Source of the DNA: Sphingobacterium wenxiniae
GTDB lineage: Bacteria; Bacteroidota; Bacteroidia; Sphingobacteriales; Sphingobacteriaceae
Assembly: GCF_900116225.1 (NCBI RefSeq)
Contig: NZ_FOZZ01000004.1
Coordinates: forward strand, 1-64,000
Direction of reading: 5' to 3'
Length of the DNA stretch: 64,000 bases
Positions 52,990 to 61,559 of this stretch are shown piece by piece. Under the pieces are notes generated by a model, which saw only the letters and a list, made by a program, of their open reading frames with translations, searched no databases and was not told the origin of the DNA. The position numbers and the translations under genes are program-made. Numbering within the stretch: position 1 is the stretch's first letter; each line of letters starts with the position of its first letter.

Positions 52990-54069
52990 CTAAGCAAATA
53001 ATTCCTTCAGATTTTTATACTGGTATTCCGCATTGGGCAGTCGCTGTGTATGGTGGATACGTATCTTCCGTCCATGTTGCTTGATATGCGTAAAAAGCAG
53101 ATGGCTGTCATATACTACCTCAAATGGCTCTTTAAAATCAATAGGTTCGAAAGGCTCGCCCAATATCGTGTATTCAAGTTCTCCTTTGGAAGTAAATCGC
53201 TGAATGATAAGCTTATTATCTTGCGTAGGAAATATGGAAAACCATGCACCATCACCCACACCACCTAAATAGTGGGCATTTTTTGGTACAGTAATGGGCT
53301 TGGAAGTGTAGTTCATCGAGCCAATAATCAAGTCATTGGGTAAAAGCGAAGCCTTTTTCGGAGCAACATTATCTCCCAATTGTTTGACTAAGAACCAAAA
53401 TGATTGCCAGCGATTCATTCGAAAATGGCGCAAACCCTCTTCCGGAGTATAAGAATAAATCATGCGGTCAGCCACAGCATTGACCACATTGCTAATCGGG
53501 CTCGCCTTGATAGTTTCCGGAAAATTGATGCTGTGGATCCAAGTATATTTCTGGGATGCATGAATCAACATACGTGTAATGAATCGGGAACAATTGTTAT
53601 TGTTCTTGGCAACCGCTCCATAAGGGTATGTTCCTCGATGCACCCAATCGTCACCAAAAGCTCTTGCCGCTTCAAAATCAATACCTTCTGCAATGGAAAA
53701 GTACAAAATACCTTCACCGTACATTGCTCCTTTAAGTTCTTCAAAAAGCGCTACGATCTCCTCCAGATTAGCAATACTGCCTTTTTCAAAACGCGCTTTA
53801 AGCGTAATCTCTAAGCGAGGGTCAGAATATTTGGATCGCGCTCGCCCATATCCACGTGGTGTAATATAACGTCCAAAATCATAAAAAAGCATTTCGCCCG
53901 TACTGCGCTTAATAATGACTACCCCTGTATGACCGACCTTAAAGTTGAGATTTTTGACGATGCCTATTTTCTTAAAAAACATCATCCATTTCTCATCTCC
54001 ACGAATAGTGGCGTCGGGCCAGGTCAGGATAATAGCCAGGTCAGGATAGGGTATCTGCTTTTCTTTCAT
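52990..54069 (-). CDS. DUF6695-like protein with papain-like His/Cys pair
   Basis: 359 residues, no signal peptide. The N-terminal ~170 residues contain KVGHTGVVIIKRSTGEMLFYDFGRYI and later NNNCSRFITRML. An HTG near a beta strand plus a Cys at the start of a helix is the permuted papain/NlpC-like arrangement, so a thiol hydrolase is possible. The C-terminal ~150 residues are of the DUF6695 type. The DUF6695 label is from memory and not verified. The Lrp gene is 22 nt upstream on the same strand. Confidence 0.65.
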   Translation of the reverse strand: MKEKQIPYPDLAIILTWPDATIRGDEKWMMFFKKIGIVKNLNFKVGHTGVVIIKRSTGEMLFYDFGRYITPRGYGRARSKYSDPRLEITLKARFEKGSIANLEEIVALFEELKGAMYGEGILYFSIAEGIDFEAARAFGDDWVHRGTYPYGAVAKNNNNCSRFITRMLIHASQKYTWIHSINFPETIKASPISNVVNAVADRMIYSYTPEEGLRHFRMNRWQSFWFLVKQLGDNVAPKKASLLPNDLIIGSMNYTSKPITVPKNAHYLGGVGDGAWFSIFPTQDNKLIIQRFTSKGELEYTILGEPFEPIDFKEPFEVVYDSHLLFTHIKQHGRKIRIHHTQRLPNAEYQYKNLKELFA

Positions 54070-54091
54070 AATTGATTAGATTAATATTTTC

Positions 54092-54562
54092 TTAATACTC
54101 CAAAGGTACGATAGGTTCTTTCTTGCTGGTTGACATAATCATCATAGTCTGAAAGGTCTTGACAAAAGGAATCTTGGAAATTTTCTCCATAATGACTCCT
54201 TCGTATGCTTTGATATCTTTCACATATACCTTTAAGATAAAATCACAATTTCCAGTAACGTGGTGACATTCTGTTACCTCAGGAATAGCTTTTACAGCTT
54301 CCACAAATTCGGGAATCGCGTTATGTGTATGGAAATCCAATGAAATCTGTATGAAAGATTTGATTCCCAATCCAAGCTTTTCCTCATCCACAAAGGCATG
54401 ATAGCTCTTAATAAAACCAGAATTTTCCAGCTTCCGCACCCGTTCCAGGGTTGGCGCGGGCGAAAGCCCAATGTTGGAAGCTAATTGCAGGTTGGTGATT
54501 CTGCCGTTCTCTTGAAGCAGTTTCAAAATTTTTAAGTCTGTTTTGTCAGGTTGATATGGCAT
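54092..54562 (-). CDS. Lrp/AsnC-family transcriptional regulator
   Basis: About 156 residues from ATG 54562 (MPYQPDKTDLKILKLLQENG). The N-terminal HTH is ITNLQLASNIGLSPAPTLERVRKLENSGFI; the C-terminal RAM domain (FIQISLDFHTHNAI, TECHHVTGNCDFILKVYVKD) binds an amino acid effector. It is probably a global or specific amino-acid-responsive regulator. The DUF6695-like gene is downstream and may be co-transcribed. Confidence 0.93.
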   Translation of the reverse strand: MPYQPDKTDLKILKLLQENGRITNLQLASNIGLSPAPTLERVRKLENSGFIKSYHAFVDEEKLGLGIKSFIQISLDFHTHNAIPEFVEAVKAIPEVTECHHVTGNCDFILKVYVKDIKAYEGVIMEKISKIPFVKTFQTMMIMSTSKKEPIVPLEY

Positions 54563-54724
54563 TTCGTACAAACATTATATTTTACAAAAAGTAAATATAC
54601 AAAATAATATTTTGCCGAAGAAAATTTAACTTATCCAAATATGGTAAGACTTGATAGGTTAATATACCAATTGTATTTTATAGCAGAAATTTAGATCACA
54701 CCCTAAAACCCGACAAGGTTTTTC

Positions 54725-55147
54725 TTACACTAGACTATAAGTCGCCGAGCATTTTGCGGTTTCTTCTACCTTGCAGCGTATAAGCCGCACAGAATAGTCT
54801 TTCAATTGTTCTGGGCCAATATCTTCGACAAGGTAGCGTGCAATATTTTCTGCAGTGGGATTAAAGGGAACTACCACCAAACTTTCCGTATTAATCTCTT
54901 GCAGTGCTTGTAATAACGGATCCTGTTCCCAAATTAAAAATTTATGATCAAGGTTCTCTTCAATCCATTGACATAAGGTAGATTTAATAACAGAAAAGTC
55001 TACCACGCGCCCTACGGAATCCAGCTGTTCTGCGGCAACAGTGAAGTGTACACGGTAATTATGCCCATGCAAAAAACGGCATTTCCCTTCGTGACCAACC
55101 ACGCGGTGTCCACAGGATATATCATGGTATCGTTCTGCTAAAATCAT
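54725..55147 (-). CDS. queD: 6-carboxy-tetrahydropterin synthase (QueD/PTPS family)
   Basis: 140 residues. Zinc ligands are in SCGHRVVGHEG and FLHGHNYRV, with the catalytic Cys in EGKCRFLHGH, the Asp/His in LDHKFLI and the terminal Glu in KVEETAKCSA. It converts dihydroneopterin triphosphate to 6-carboxytetrahydropterin in queuosine synthesis. No other que gene is adjacent. A TACCTTTG box ends 5 nt upstream. Confidence 0.93.
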   Translation of the reverse strand: MILAERYHDISCGHRVVGHEGKCRFLHGHNYRVHFTVAAEQLDSVGRVVDFSVIKSTLCQWIEENLDHKFLIWEQDPLLQALQEINTESLVVVPFNPTAENIARYLVEDIGPEQLKDYSVRLIRCKVEETAKCSATYSLV

Positions 55148-55152
55148 AATCG

Positions 55153-55160
55153 CAAAGGTA
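55153..55160 (-). promoter_or_regulatory. -7 box (TACCTTTG) for queD, near-leaderless
   Basis: The minus strand reads TACCTTTG and ends 5 nt before the queD ATG, the same spacing as at pheS. Confidence 0.55.
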
Positions 55161-55182
55161 CGAAGAGTATAAGAAAGAAGAA

Positions 55183-55249
55183 AGAGACAAGAGCAAAGAA
55201 GAGAGAGACAAGAGCAAAGAAGAGAGAAACAAGAGCAAAGAAGAGAGAA
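55183..55249. repeat. 21-bp minisatellite between lldD-like gene and queD
   Basis: Three copies plus a partial one of a 21-bp unit AGAGACAAGAGCAAAGAAGAG (purine-rich on plus). The next ~25 bases contain TTGCTCTTTCTTCTT, the inverse of part of the unit, so a hairpin can form with the last repeat. Confidence 0.85.
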
Positions 55250-55280
55250 CGGGAAGTCTTGCCTCTTTGCTCTTTCTTCT

Positions 55281-56456
55281 TTAAATTCTTACACTTTGCA
55301 ACCGTTCTGAGAAACGATTGATTTTATCAATAGAAACTTGTTGCATCACTTGATAAAGATGGGCTTTGAACATATTGATGGTATGCTCTCCTCCTTCATC
55401 ACCCAGCGCACCTACTCCGTACATAAAAGGACGTCCCATAAAATTGAAATCTGACCCTACAGCATGTGCACGAGCTAAATCCACCCCCGAACGAATACCA
55501 CCATCCAACATAATTTTAATCTTACCCTTATAAGCTGAATTGTTTGCCAAACGAATAAGTGATGAGACAGAAGATTCACTGGCATCCAATTGCCTTCCAC
55601 CATGGTTGGACACTATGACACCATCTACGCCAATCTGCAAGGCATCGTTCATGTCCTCTTCCGTAGCAATACCTTTTAGCACCAATGGTCCCGGCCAAAG
55701 GTCCCGGATAGCTTTTATTTTCTCAAAAGTAACTTTTCCAGTAAAGGTTCTGTTCATAAACTGCCCCAGTTGCGCTAGATCCAACCCTTTTTCCATGTAA
55801 GGTTTTAAAGTAGCAAAAGAAGGAATACCATGTTGCAGGGTTTTGATTCCCCAGGTAGGGCATGCCATCGCCTGTAGAATATTATTGATATTCATTTTCG
55901 GCGGCATAGAAAGTCCACTTTTAATCTCGCGATAGCGAAGACCGAAAGCCGGAACATCTACCAACACCACCAAAACAGGACATTCTACAGCTTTTAAACG
56001 GTTAATAATATCATCACGAAGGGCATCTTCAGTCGGATGGTAAAGTTGAAACCACGCACTTCCCTCTGAAACCTCAGCGATGCGTTCAATGCTCAATGTA
56101 GAAACTGTACTGAGAATATATGGAATTTTGTGTTTGCCTGCGGCCTTTGCCAATATTTCAGGTGCATTTGGCCACATCAAACCCTGTAACCCTACCGGTG
56201 AGATCCCAAAAGGAGCACTGTATGTACGACCAAACAATTCGGTAGACATATCAATCGTCCCGGTTTTTTCCAGATAACGGGGTTTCAGATAAATTTGGTC
56301 AAAATCATTCTCATTCCGAGCTAAATTAAGCTCCTCATTACATCCTCCCTCTAAATAGTCGAAAGCAAATTTCGGAATACGACATTTTGCTTTCCTGCGT
56401 AAGTCGGCTACAGAAGGATAGCCAGAATGATATGGAAATTGGATTTTATTGCTCAT
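55281..56456 (-). CDS. FMN-dependent alpha-hydroxy-acid dehydrogenase (LldD-like)
   Basis: 391 residues. It belongs to the L-lactate dehydrogenase/glycolate oxidase family. Visible are FDYLEGGCNEELNLARNEN, the catalytic His in IVSNHGGRQLD, and DGGIRSGVDLARAHAVGSDF for FMN phosphate binding. It oxidises an L-2-hydroxyacid, most often L-lactate, to the keto acid. Electron acceptor unknown. It stands alone after the minisatellite. Confidence 0.9.
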   Translation of the reverse strand: MSNKIQFPYHSGYPSVADLRRKAKCRIPKFAFDYLEGGCNEELNLARNENDFDQIYLKPRYLEKTGTIDMSTELFGRTYSAPFGISPVGLQGLMWPNAPEILAKAAGKHKIPYILSTVSTLSIERIAEVSEGSAWFQLYHPTEDALRDDIINRLKAVECPVLVVLVDVPAFGLRYREIKSGLSMPPKMNINNILQAMACPTWGIKTLQHGIPSFATLKPYMEKGLDLAQLGQFMNRTFTGKVTFEKIKAIRDLWPGPLVLKGIATEEDMNDALQIGVDGVIVSNHGGRQLDASESSVSSLIRLANNSAYKGKIKIMLDGGIRSGVDLARAHAVGSDFNFMGRPFMYGVGALGDEGGEHTINMFKAHLYQVMQQVSIDKINRFSERLQSVRI

Positions 56457-56575
56457 CTCGATTCAAACTTTTGAAAAGTGAAAGGTACAAACTTTCTACA
56501 TAAAAACTGTCTTGTTTCATCAGCCGAGGAATAAGTAATCGATTGCATAAGTTTACTGCGAGGGACAATTGTTTT

Positions 56576-57115
56576 CTATAATTTATATTTTTCTTGCAAT
56601 AGAGCTGCCATTGTCAGACTATCCTCCAAATCGCCAGTCACTTCTCGTTTCCACAGCATATCAATAATCAGCAAGAGTAATCTTGTTTCCAACTCAGGCT
56701 TATCATAGCCCAACTCAGCAAAAGCCTTAGTCAGTACAGGTTGAACAGGTTTCATAAATTGCTCATGCTGCTGCCTGGAAAATAAATTGTGGGACAATCG
56801 TTCCTGTAATTTCCAGAACAACGGCTCATCAGCCACCAACTTACTTGGCAGTAGAACCATATTCTTGATAAATTCTGAAGGATTTGTATAAGTCAACATG
56901 CCTCGATGATGGGAAAGGACACGACGGTACCCTGCTTTGATAAGGTGCATCAACAGTGCCTCCTTATTACCAAAATGCTTAAAGATCAAAGCTTCCGACA
57001 CTCCTGCTTCAATTGAAATCTCCTTTGTAGAAGTATCGGCATAACCCTTTGTTGCAAACAAAGAGAGGGCAACTCGCATGATTCTTTCTTTACGGCTTAT
57101 GGTGGACTCTTTCAT
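56576..57115 (-). CDS. TetR/AcrR-family transcriptional regulator
   Basis: 179 residues. The N-terminal HTH is STKEISIEAGVSEALIFKHFGNKEALL, with the typical FKHFGNKEAL end. The C-terminal ligand-binding domain is helical and ends PELETRLLLLIIDMLWKREV. No adjacent target operon is obvious, since the upstream gap is filled with repeats and the downstream gene is 120 nt away on the same strand. Ligand and target are unknown. Confidence 0.85.
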   Translation of the reverse strand: MKESTISRKERIMRVALSLFATKGYADTSTKEISIEAGVSEALIFKHFGNKEALLMHLIKAGYRRVLSHHRGMLTYTNPSEFIKNMVLLPSKLVADEPLFWKLQERLSHNLFSRQQHEQFMKPVQPVLTKAFAELGYDKPELETRLLLLIIDMLWKREVTGDLEDSLTMAALLQEKYKL

Positions 57116-57264
57116 TTCAAAAACGTTAAACCTATCCCTCTATCACAGGGCGCTGTTCTGAAAAACAAAGATATTCTTTTTTTCGCAGACCTTTGTCGTA
57201 AAGCTGAATACCTTTTAAGGTAAATACAGGATAAATTGTTTTCAATGGGATTTATATTGAGATA

Positions 57265-57416
57265 AAATGGAGGTTTTCTTTAATCTATGTTTTGTCGCTC
57301 AAGCCGCGACTGGCTCATACTTTTGTCTTGCCAAAAGTATGCAAAAGCGTGTCGCTGAAAAGCTTTGACCAAATGGATAGTGCTAAAAACATTTTTCTAC
57401 AGGGTCAAAACTTTTT
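57265..57416 (+). repeat. Repeat module M, copy A
   Basis: About 152 bp, ATGTTTTGTCGCTCAAGCCG ... GACTGGCTCATACTTTTGTC ... GGTCAAAACTTTT. Direct copy B is at 62725-62898. It gives a short in-frame readable product in copy B, but both copies are non-coding in context. It is adjacent to module N. Confidence 0.8.
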
Positions 57417-57540
57417 AGGCGACGTCTGCTGTTAAGGATGGAGTAGTGCATGCAGCAAAAACATATCACTCTGAGCGAAGTCGAAGAGCGGAAGCGATAT
57501 ATCTTCATTTGCGATATATCATAATGTACTCCTGTTTAGG
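57417..57540 (+). repeat. Repeat module N, copy A
   Basis: About 124 bp with CTGTTAAGGATGGAGTAG, the widespread CTCTGAGCGAAGTCGAAGAG sequence, GATATATC repeats and a CTCCTGTTTAGG end. An inverted copy is at 62982-63099. A GNRA-type hairpin AGGCGC-GAAA-GCGCCT follows directly at 57538-57553. Confidence 0.8.
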
Positions 57541-57621
57541 CGCGAAAGCGCCTCTTCGTTCCATCCAAGTGGCGGAAAGATAAAGGAAATCCCGAGGGAT
57601 TGTGTGGAGGGGAAAGTCATG

Positions 57622-57667
57622 GAAACTATTGTCCGAAGCTATCTAAAAAGCTTCGGACAATAGTTTC
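57622..57667. repeat. Long hairpin (19-bp arms) in the TetR-response regulator gap
   Basis: GAAACTATTGTCCGAAGCT and its perfect complement with an 8-nt loop. It is unrelated to other hairpins in this window. A further hairpin GTCACTTTTG/CAAAAGTGAC is at 57742-57766. The rest of the gap to 57902 has no gene; an ORF of 92 codons there runs through these palindromes. Confidence 0.75.
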
Positions 57668-57902
57668 AGACTTGGGAGGGATTTTCTTTGTGTGTGTTGA
57701 GACTGTGCGAAAAGCCACCTCGGATGGGACAAAGGGTTTTGGTCACTTTTGCCCTTCAAAAGTGACGCCCTGTCCCGGCGAGGGACGGAAAGGATGTGCG
57801 ATGGAGAAAATCGACAATTGTCGAAAGAAAACAATTTATTTCATAAAAGACGCTTTAATGAGACAGTGTCAAAAATAATCAAGGCTTTCATGTGATATGA
57901 AA

Positions 57903-58577
57903 TTACGCAATAGTCAACATATATCCAACTCCACGAATATTGGTAATCTTGATACGTTCGTCTTTCGACAGATATTTCCGTATGCGACTTATGAATACAT
58001 CCAGGCTACGTCCTGTGAAATAGTTATCCTCATTCCAGTATGCTCGAATAATCTCATCACGTGGCACGACCTGATCTTTTTGTTCATACAGCCTTCGCAA
58101 AAGCTCCCCTTCACGGAAAGACAGCTTCTCTTCCATGTTGTGTAACGTCAAAGTTGACTTTAAAGTGTCCAATACATAGCTCCCAATCTGATACGTCCGT
58201 GCTGCAGGAGGTTGCACATTACGTTTCACTAACGCCTCAATACGAACGATAAGTTCCTCTATCTTGAAAGGTTTGCGTACGTAATCATTTGCTCCCAATT
58301 TAAAGCCGTGCACAACATCCTCCGTCTGCGTGAGCGCCGTAAGAAAGAGTATAGGAACCTGCGAATCTGTCTTGCGAATCTCTTCTGCAACAGCAAAACC
58401 ATCCATCAGGGGCATCATCACATCTAACACAACAATATCGGGTTTATGATGGTTAAAAGCAATAATGGCTTCTCGTCCATTTACCTTATGCGTTACCTTA
58501 TAACCCTGTTCCTCTAGGCTGTCAGTCACAATCATAGCCAAGCTAAGTTCATCTTCTACATACAATATACGCACCAT
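57903..58577 (-). CDS. OmpR-family response regulator
   Basis: 224 residues. The receiver domain has the phosphorylated Asp at D52 (DIVVLDVMMPLMDG), Thr in FLTALTQTED and Lys in VRKPFKIEEL. The C-terminal winged helix carries MEEKLSFREGELLRRLYEQKDQVV and the recognition part RSLDVFISRIRKYL. It pairs with the histidine kinase directly upstream on the same strand (69 nt gap). The regulon is unknown. Confidence 0.95.
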   Translation of the reverse strand: MVRILYVEDELSLAMIVTDSLEEQGYKVTHKVNGREAIIAFNHHKPDIVVLDVMMPLMDGFAVAEEIRKTDSQVPILFLTALTQTEDVVHGFKLGANDYVRKPFKIEELIVRIEALVKRNVQPPAARTYQIGSYVLDTLKSTLTLHNMEEKLSFREGELLRRLYEQKDQVVPRDEIIRAYWNEDNYFTGRSLDVFISRIRKYLSKDERIKITNIRGVGYMLTIA

Positions 58578-58646
58578 ATTATTTTAAGTTATGGAGGTGA
58601 TAGAAGTTATGGAAGTGAAGAAAGCCATAACCACCGTCACTTTATT

Positions 58647-60062
58647 TTATTTTTTCGGAAATTTCACCGTAAATGTACTGCCTCTCCCTATTGCACTTTC
58701 CACCCCTACTTCTCCTCCATGTTGTTGAATCACCTGTTTCACATACGCCAAACCTATCCCAAAGCCTTTTACCTCATGCAGATGCCCTTCAGAGACACGA
58801 TAAAACATATCAAAAATATGTTTTTGTTGAGACTTATCTATTCCTTTGCCTTTATCTTCCACACGGATTTCGACAAAATCTCCTTTATCCAGTATATGAA
58901 CGGCAACTGTTGCCCGCTCCCCTGAATATTTAATAGCATTATCCAGCAAATTGCTGATAACACTCTTCATATGAGCCTCATCTGCATGAACGAAGAGTCT
59001 CTCTTCCTCAGTTATTAAATCAATAAGTGTCTCTTTCTTTGCGCTCATCTGCGCAGTTTCTATCCCTGAGGCGACAGCACCGACAATATCCATATCCTGT
59101 TTTATCAGTGGCACTCCCCGCACATCATCATGATCCATCTGCAACAGTCGCTCCACCACATTGTTCAAATGTTCCAGTTCTTGTTTAGAAACATGTAAAT
59201 ATTTCTCCGTCCGACCTTTATCGCCTTTGGCACCAAAACGCTGAATAGCTTCGACCGCAGCCATCACCGTCGCAACAGGAGTTTTCAACTCGTGGGTCAT
59301 ATTGTTAACAAAGCTTTTGCGTTGTTGCGCCAGTTCATGCTGTCGTTTTATCGTTTGCAAAAGATAAAGAAACGTACCTATTAAAGCTGCCAAGAGCAAA
59401 ACAGAAAACAGCACCTGCCACCACATCGTTCGCAATAAGTAAGCCCAAGGATTATCAAATTTAGCAATGAGGAACTGTCCGTTATCGGGATTGACCAAAA
59501 TTGGTCGGGTAACTAAATCTTGATACATCGGATTTCTGGCAAAATACGCTTCCAACTCCTCACGCGACATTGTTTGGATAAACAGTTCAAAGTCCGTAGA
59601 CATATTATTTCGCTTCAACGAACGTTGCAACATTTGCTTCAGCTCGTCCAATACTTCCTCATTAAAGGAAATCTTCTCTAACAGATAAGATGGCAGTAAT
59701 TGATCTGGGTCATCCTTGCGCACTCCTCCTGGTTTATCACGGCGATGTCTTTGGAAGTTTACTGTATCTAGAGCTGTTTTCAGCGGTGAAAGGTCAAGCT
59801 CTGGATAAACCTTACCTACGAAAGACAACAAATATCGCTGCCGCCCAGTTCCTGAACCTGTGCTATCTACATCTTTAGCCTCAGGAAGAACTTCTCTTTG
59901 ATAGTAATTCTGTATCACATTGAACAGCGATCTTTCCGCCGAACCTAAAAACAATTCCTGCCGACCACGGTAGCTACCATACAACCAGATCAACAACACC
60001 ATCAGGATACCACTGGCTGTCAGGGCTATCATTAGGACAAGTATTTTATGCTTTTTTAACAT
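58647..60062 (-). CDS. Membrane sensor histidine kinase
   Basis: 471 residues. Two membrane helices (~7-28, ~213-236) flank a ~180-residue periplasmic sensor domain. The H box is FVNNMTHELKTPVATV with H257, the N box VISNLLDNAIKYSGE, and the G boxes VEDKGKGID and GFGIGLAYVKQVIQQHG. It phosphorylates the regulator encoded next to it. The signal is not known. A TAAATTTG box (60071-60078) ends 8 nt before its ATG. Confidence 0.95.
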   Translation of the reverse strand: MLKKHKILVLMIALTASGILMVLLIWLYGSYRGRQELFLGSAERSLFNVIQNYYQREVLPEAKDVDSTGSGTGRQRYLLSFVGKVYPELDLSPLKTALDTVNFQRHRRDKPGGVRKDDPDQLLPSYLLEKISFNEEVLDELKQMLQRSLKRNNMSTDFELFIQTMSREELEAYFARNPMYQDLVTRPILVNPDNGQFLIAKFDNPWAYLLRTMWWQVLFSVLLLAALIGTFLYLLQTIKRQHELAQQRKSFVNNMTHELKTPVATVMAAVEAIQRFGAKGDKGRTEKYLHVSKQELEHLNNVVERLLQMDHDDVRGVPLIKQDMDIVGAVASGIETAQMSAKKETLIDLITEEERLFVHADEAHMKSVISNLLDNAIKYSGERATVAVHILDKGDFVEIRVEDKGKGIDKSQQKHIFDMFYRVSEGHLHEVKGFGIGLAYVKQVIQQHGGEVGVESAIGRGSTFTVKFPKK

Positions 60063-60070
60063 TATTAATA

Positions 60071-60078
60071 CAAATTTA
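60071..60078 (-). promoter_or_regulatory. -7 box (TAAATTTG) for the histidine kinase-regulator operon
   Basis: The minus strand reads TAAATTTG, 8 nt before the kinase ATG, another short-leader arrangement. Confidence 0.5.
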
Positions 60079-60154
60079 AATTAGTAGCTTTGCATCGCAT
60101 CAGCAAGTGGTTGCTTTTAACAAAATATAACACTGATTAACAGTTCAGTTTAAC

Positions 60155-60162
60155 TACTTTTG
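60155..60162 (+). promoter_or_regulatory. -7 box (TACTTTTG) for the DUF4270 gene
   Basis: TACTTTTG matches TAnnTTTG, 18 nt before the ATG at 60180, divergent from the kinase promoter. Confidence 0.5.
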
Positions 60163-60179
60163 CGCGTCAGACTATAAAT

Positions 60180-61556
60180 ATGAATCAAATTTTTAAGAAA
60201 AGCTTTAATTTTTTTATAGCGCCATTTTTTATGCTCCTCCTCATCACTGCCTGTGATAAGGATATGAGTGTGATGTTGGACAATTCTGCTACGAGCAATG
60301 TAGGGGTAACTATGATTGATTCATTTACTGTTAAAACTTCCACTATACAATTAGATAATCTTCCAACACAAGCCACGGGTACGCTGTTAGTAGGCAAGTC
60401 TAATATACAACAAGTGGGCAGCATGGAGTCTTCGGCTTTTTTCCGAATTGGATTTTCTGATTTCACAAACGACATTCCACAGGGAGCTACTTTTGACTCA
60501 TTGAATTTGGTGTTAAAGCCAAATGCATCTCGATATTATTTCGGAGACACGACCGTAACGCAGAAGATTAACGTACACCAAGTAACGGAGACAATCGAAA
60601 CGACTTCTCTCTCTGGGGGTATCAATAACATTGCCACACCGATATATGTAAGCGGAGCGTCTATCTTTTCTAAACAAAAATTCACCTACGACAGTACACC
60701 TTTAGGAAGTGTCAGTTTCCTTCCGCGAATTGCTTCGATGGATTCACTAAGCATCAAGCTTAGCCCAACACTTGGTCAGGACTTTTTTGATCTAGTTATC
60801 AACAATGATATGCGGGCAAGGTCTAATGAAAATTTCCAAGACTATTTCAAAGGTTTAGCCATCGTTCCAGATACAGACAATTCGCTTGCCATAGGTTTTA
60901 GCGATACAGTTCGTGTGAATATTAACTATAGTTACACTGGAGCGGACGGTTTCAAAAAAAACGGGGCAAAAACATTGAGCATTGTCCAAAAGGACCTACA
61001 ACATAATTATATACATTATGATCGCTCGGAAACTGTTTTTGAGACCTTGAGCTTGACGAACAAAGAGATTGCTACTTCAGCAACAGGAGGGCTTACTTAT
61101 TTGCAGGCTGGCACCGGTGTTGTAGCGAAAATGACCTTTCCTTCGTTACAAGATTTTGTGCGAGATGACAACATTTCCATTAACAAAGCAGAATTGGTTA
61201 TCGAGTCGGCCTCTTCAGGAAGCAATGCGGCTCAATCTATTCCAGGCAGTTTGATGTTATTTGTCGCAAATTACGATGGCATCCCAACATCTTATGTACG
61301 GGTTCCTTATGCAACAGCGGCACAACAGGCAAATTTTGTTCCGGGCAACCAGACAGGAAGAAACGGGACATATACATTCAATATGATTGAATATTTAAAG
61401 ATTTTAAAGTCCTCAGATACATATGACCAAACGTCATTATATTTGAGTCCGTTAGTAGGTCCTGCAACATTCAGCACATTGAGTACGGCCTTGATTGCAA
61501 CAGAAAATGGTGCTCCTAAAATTAAATTGAATATATTGTACACAAAATTTAAATAA
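60180..61556 (+). CDS. DUF4270 outer-membrane-associated lipoprotein
   Basis: 458 residues. Signal peptide and lipobox LLLITACDKD. The mature part is a long all-beta protein (YYFGDTTVTQKINVHQVTE, SFLPRIASMDSLSIKL) typical of DUF4270, a family confined to Bacteroidota with unknown function. The kelch lipoprotein gene follows after 3 nt, so they form an operon and may work together on the surface. Confidence 0.85.
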   Translation: MNQIFKKSFNFFIAPFFMLLLITACDKDMSVMLDNSATSNVGVTMIDSFTVKTSTIQLDNLPTQATGTLLVGKSNIQQVGSMESSAFFRIGFSDFTNDIPQGATFDSLNLVLKPNASRYYFGDTTVTQKINVHQVTETIETTSLSGGINNIATPIYVSGASIFSKQKFTYDSTPLGSVSFLPRIASMDSLSIKLSPTLGQDFFDLVINNDMRARSNENFQDYFKGLAIVPDTDNSLAIGFSDTVRVNINYSYTGADGFKKNGAKTLSIVQKDLQHNYIHYDRSETVFETLSLTNKEIATSATGGLTYLQAGTGVVAKMTFPSLQDFVRDDNISINKAELVIESASSGSNAAQSIPGSLMLFVANYDGIPTSYVRVPYATAAQQANFVPGNQTGRNGTYTFNMIEYLKILKSSDTYDQTSLYLSPLVGPATFSTLSTALIATENGAPKIKLNILYTKFK

Positions 61557-61559
61557 TTT

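Noticed and set aside
57600-57878. 92-codon ORF on the plus strand between the TetR and response regulator genes
   Set aside because: It spans two long palindromes (57622-57667, 57742-57766) and repeat sequence, has no recognisable domain, and the codons on the stems are mirror images. It is a hairpin read-through.
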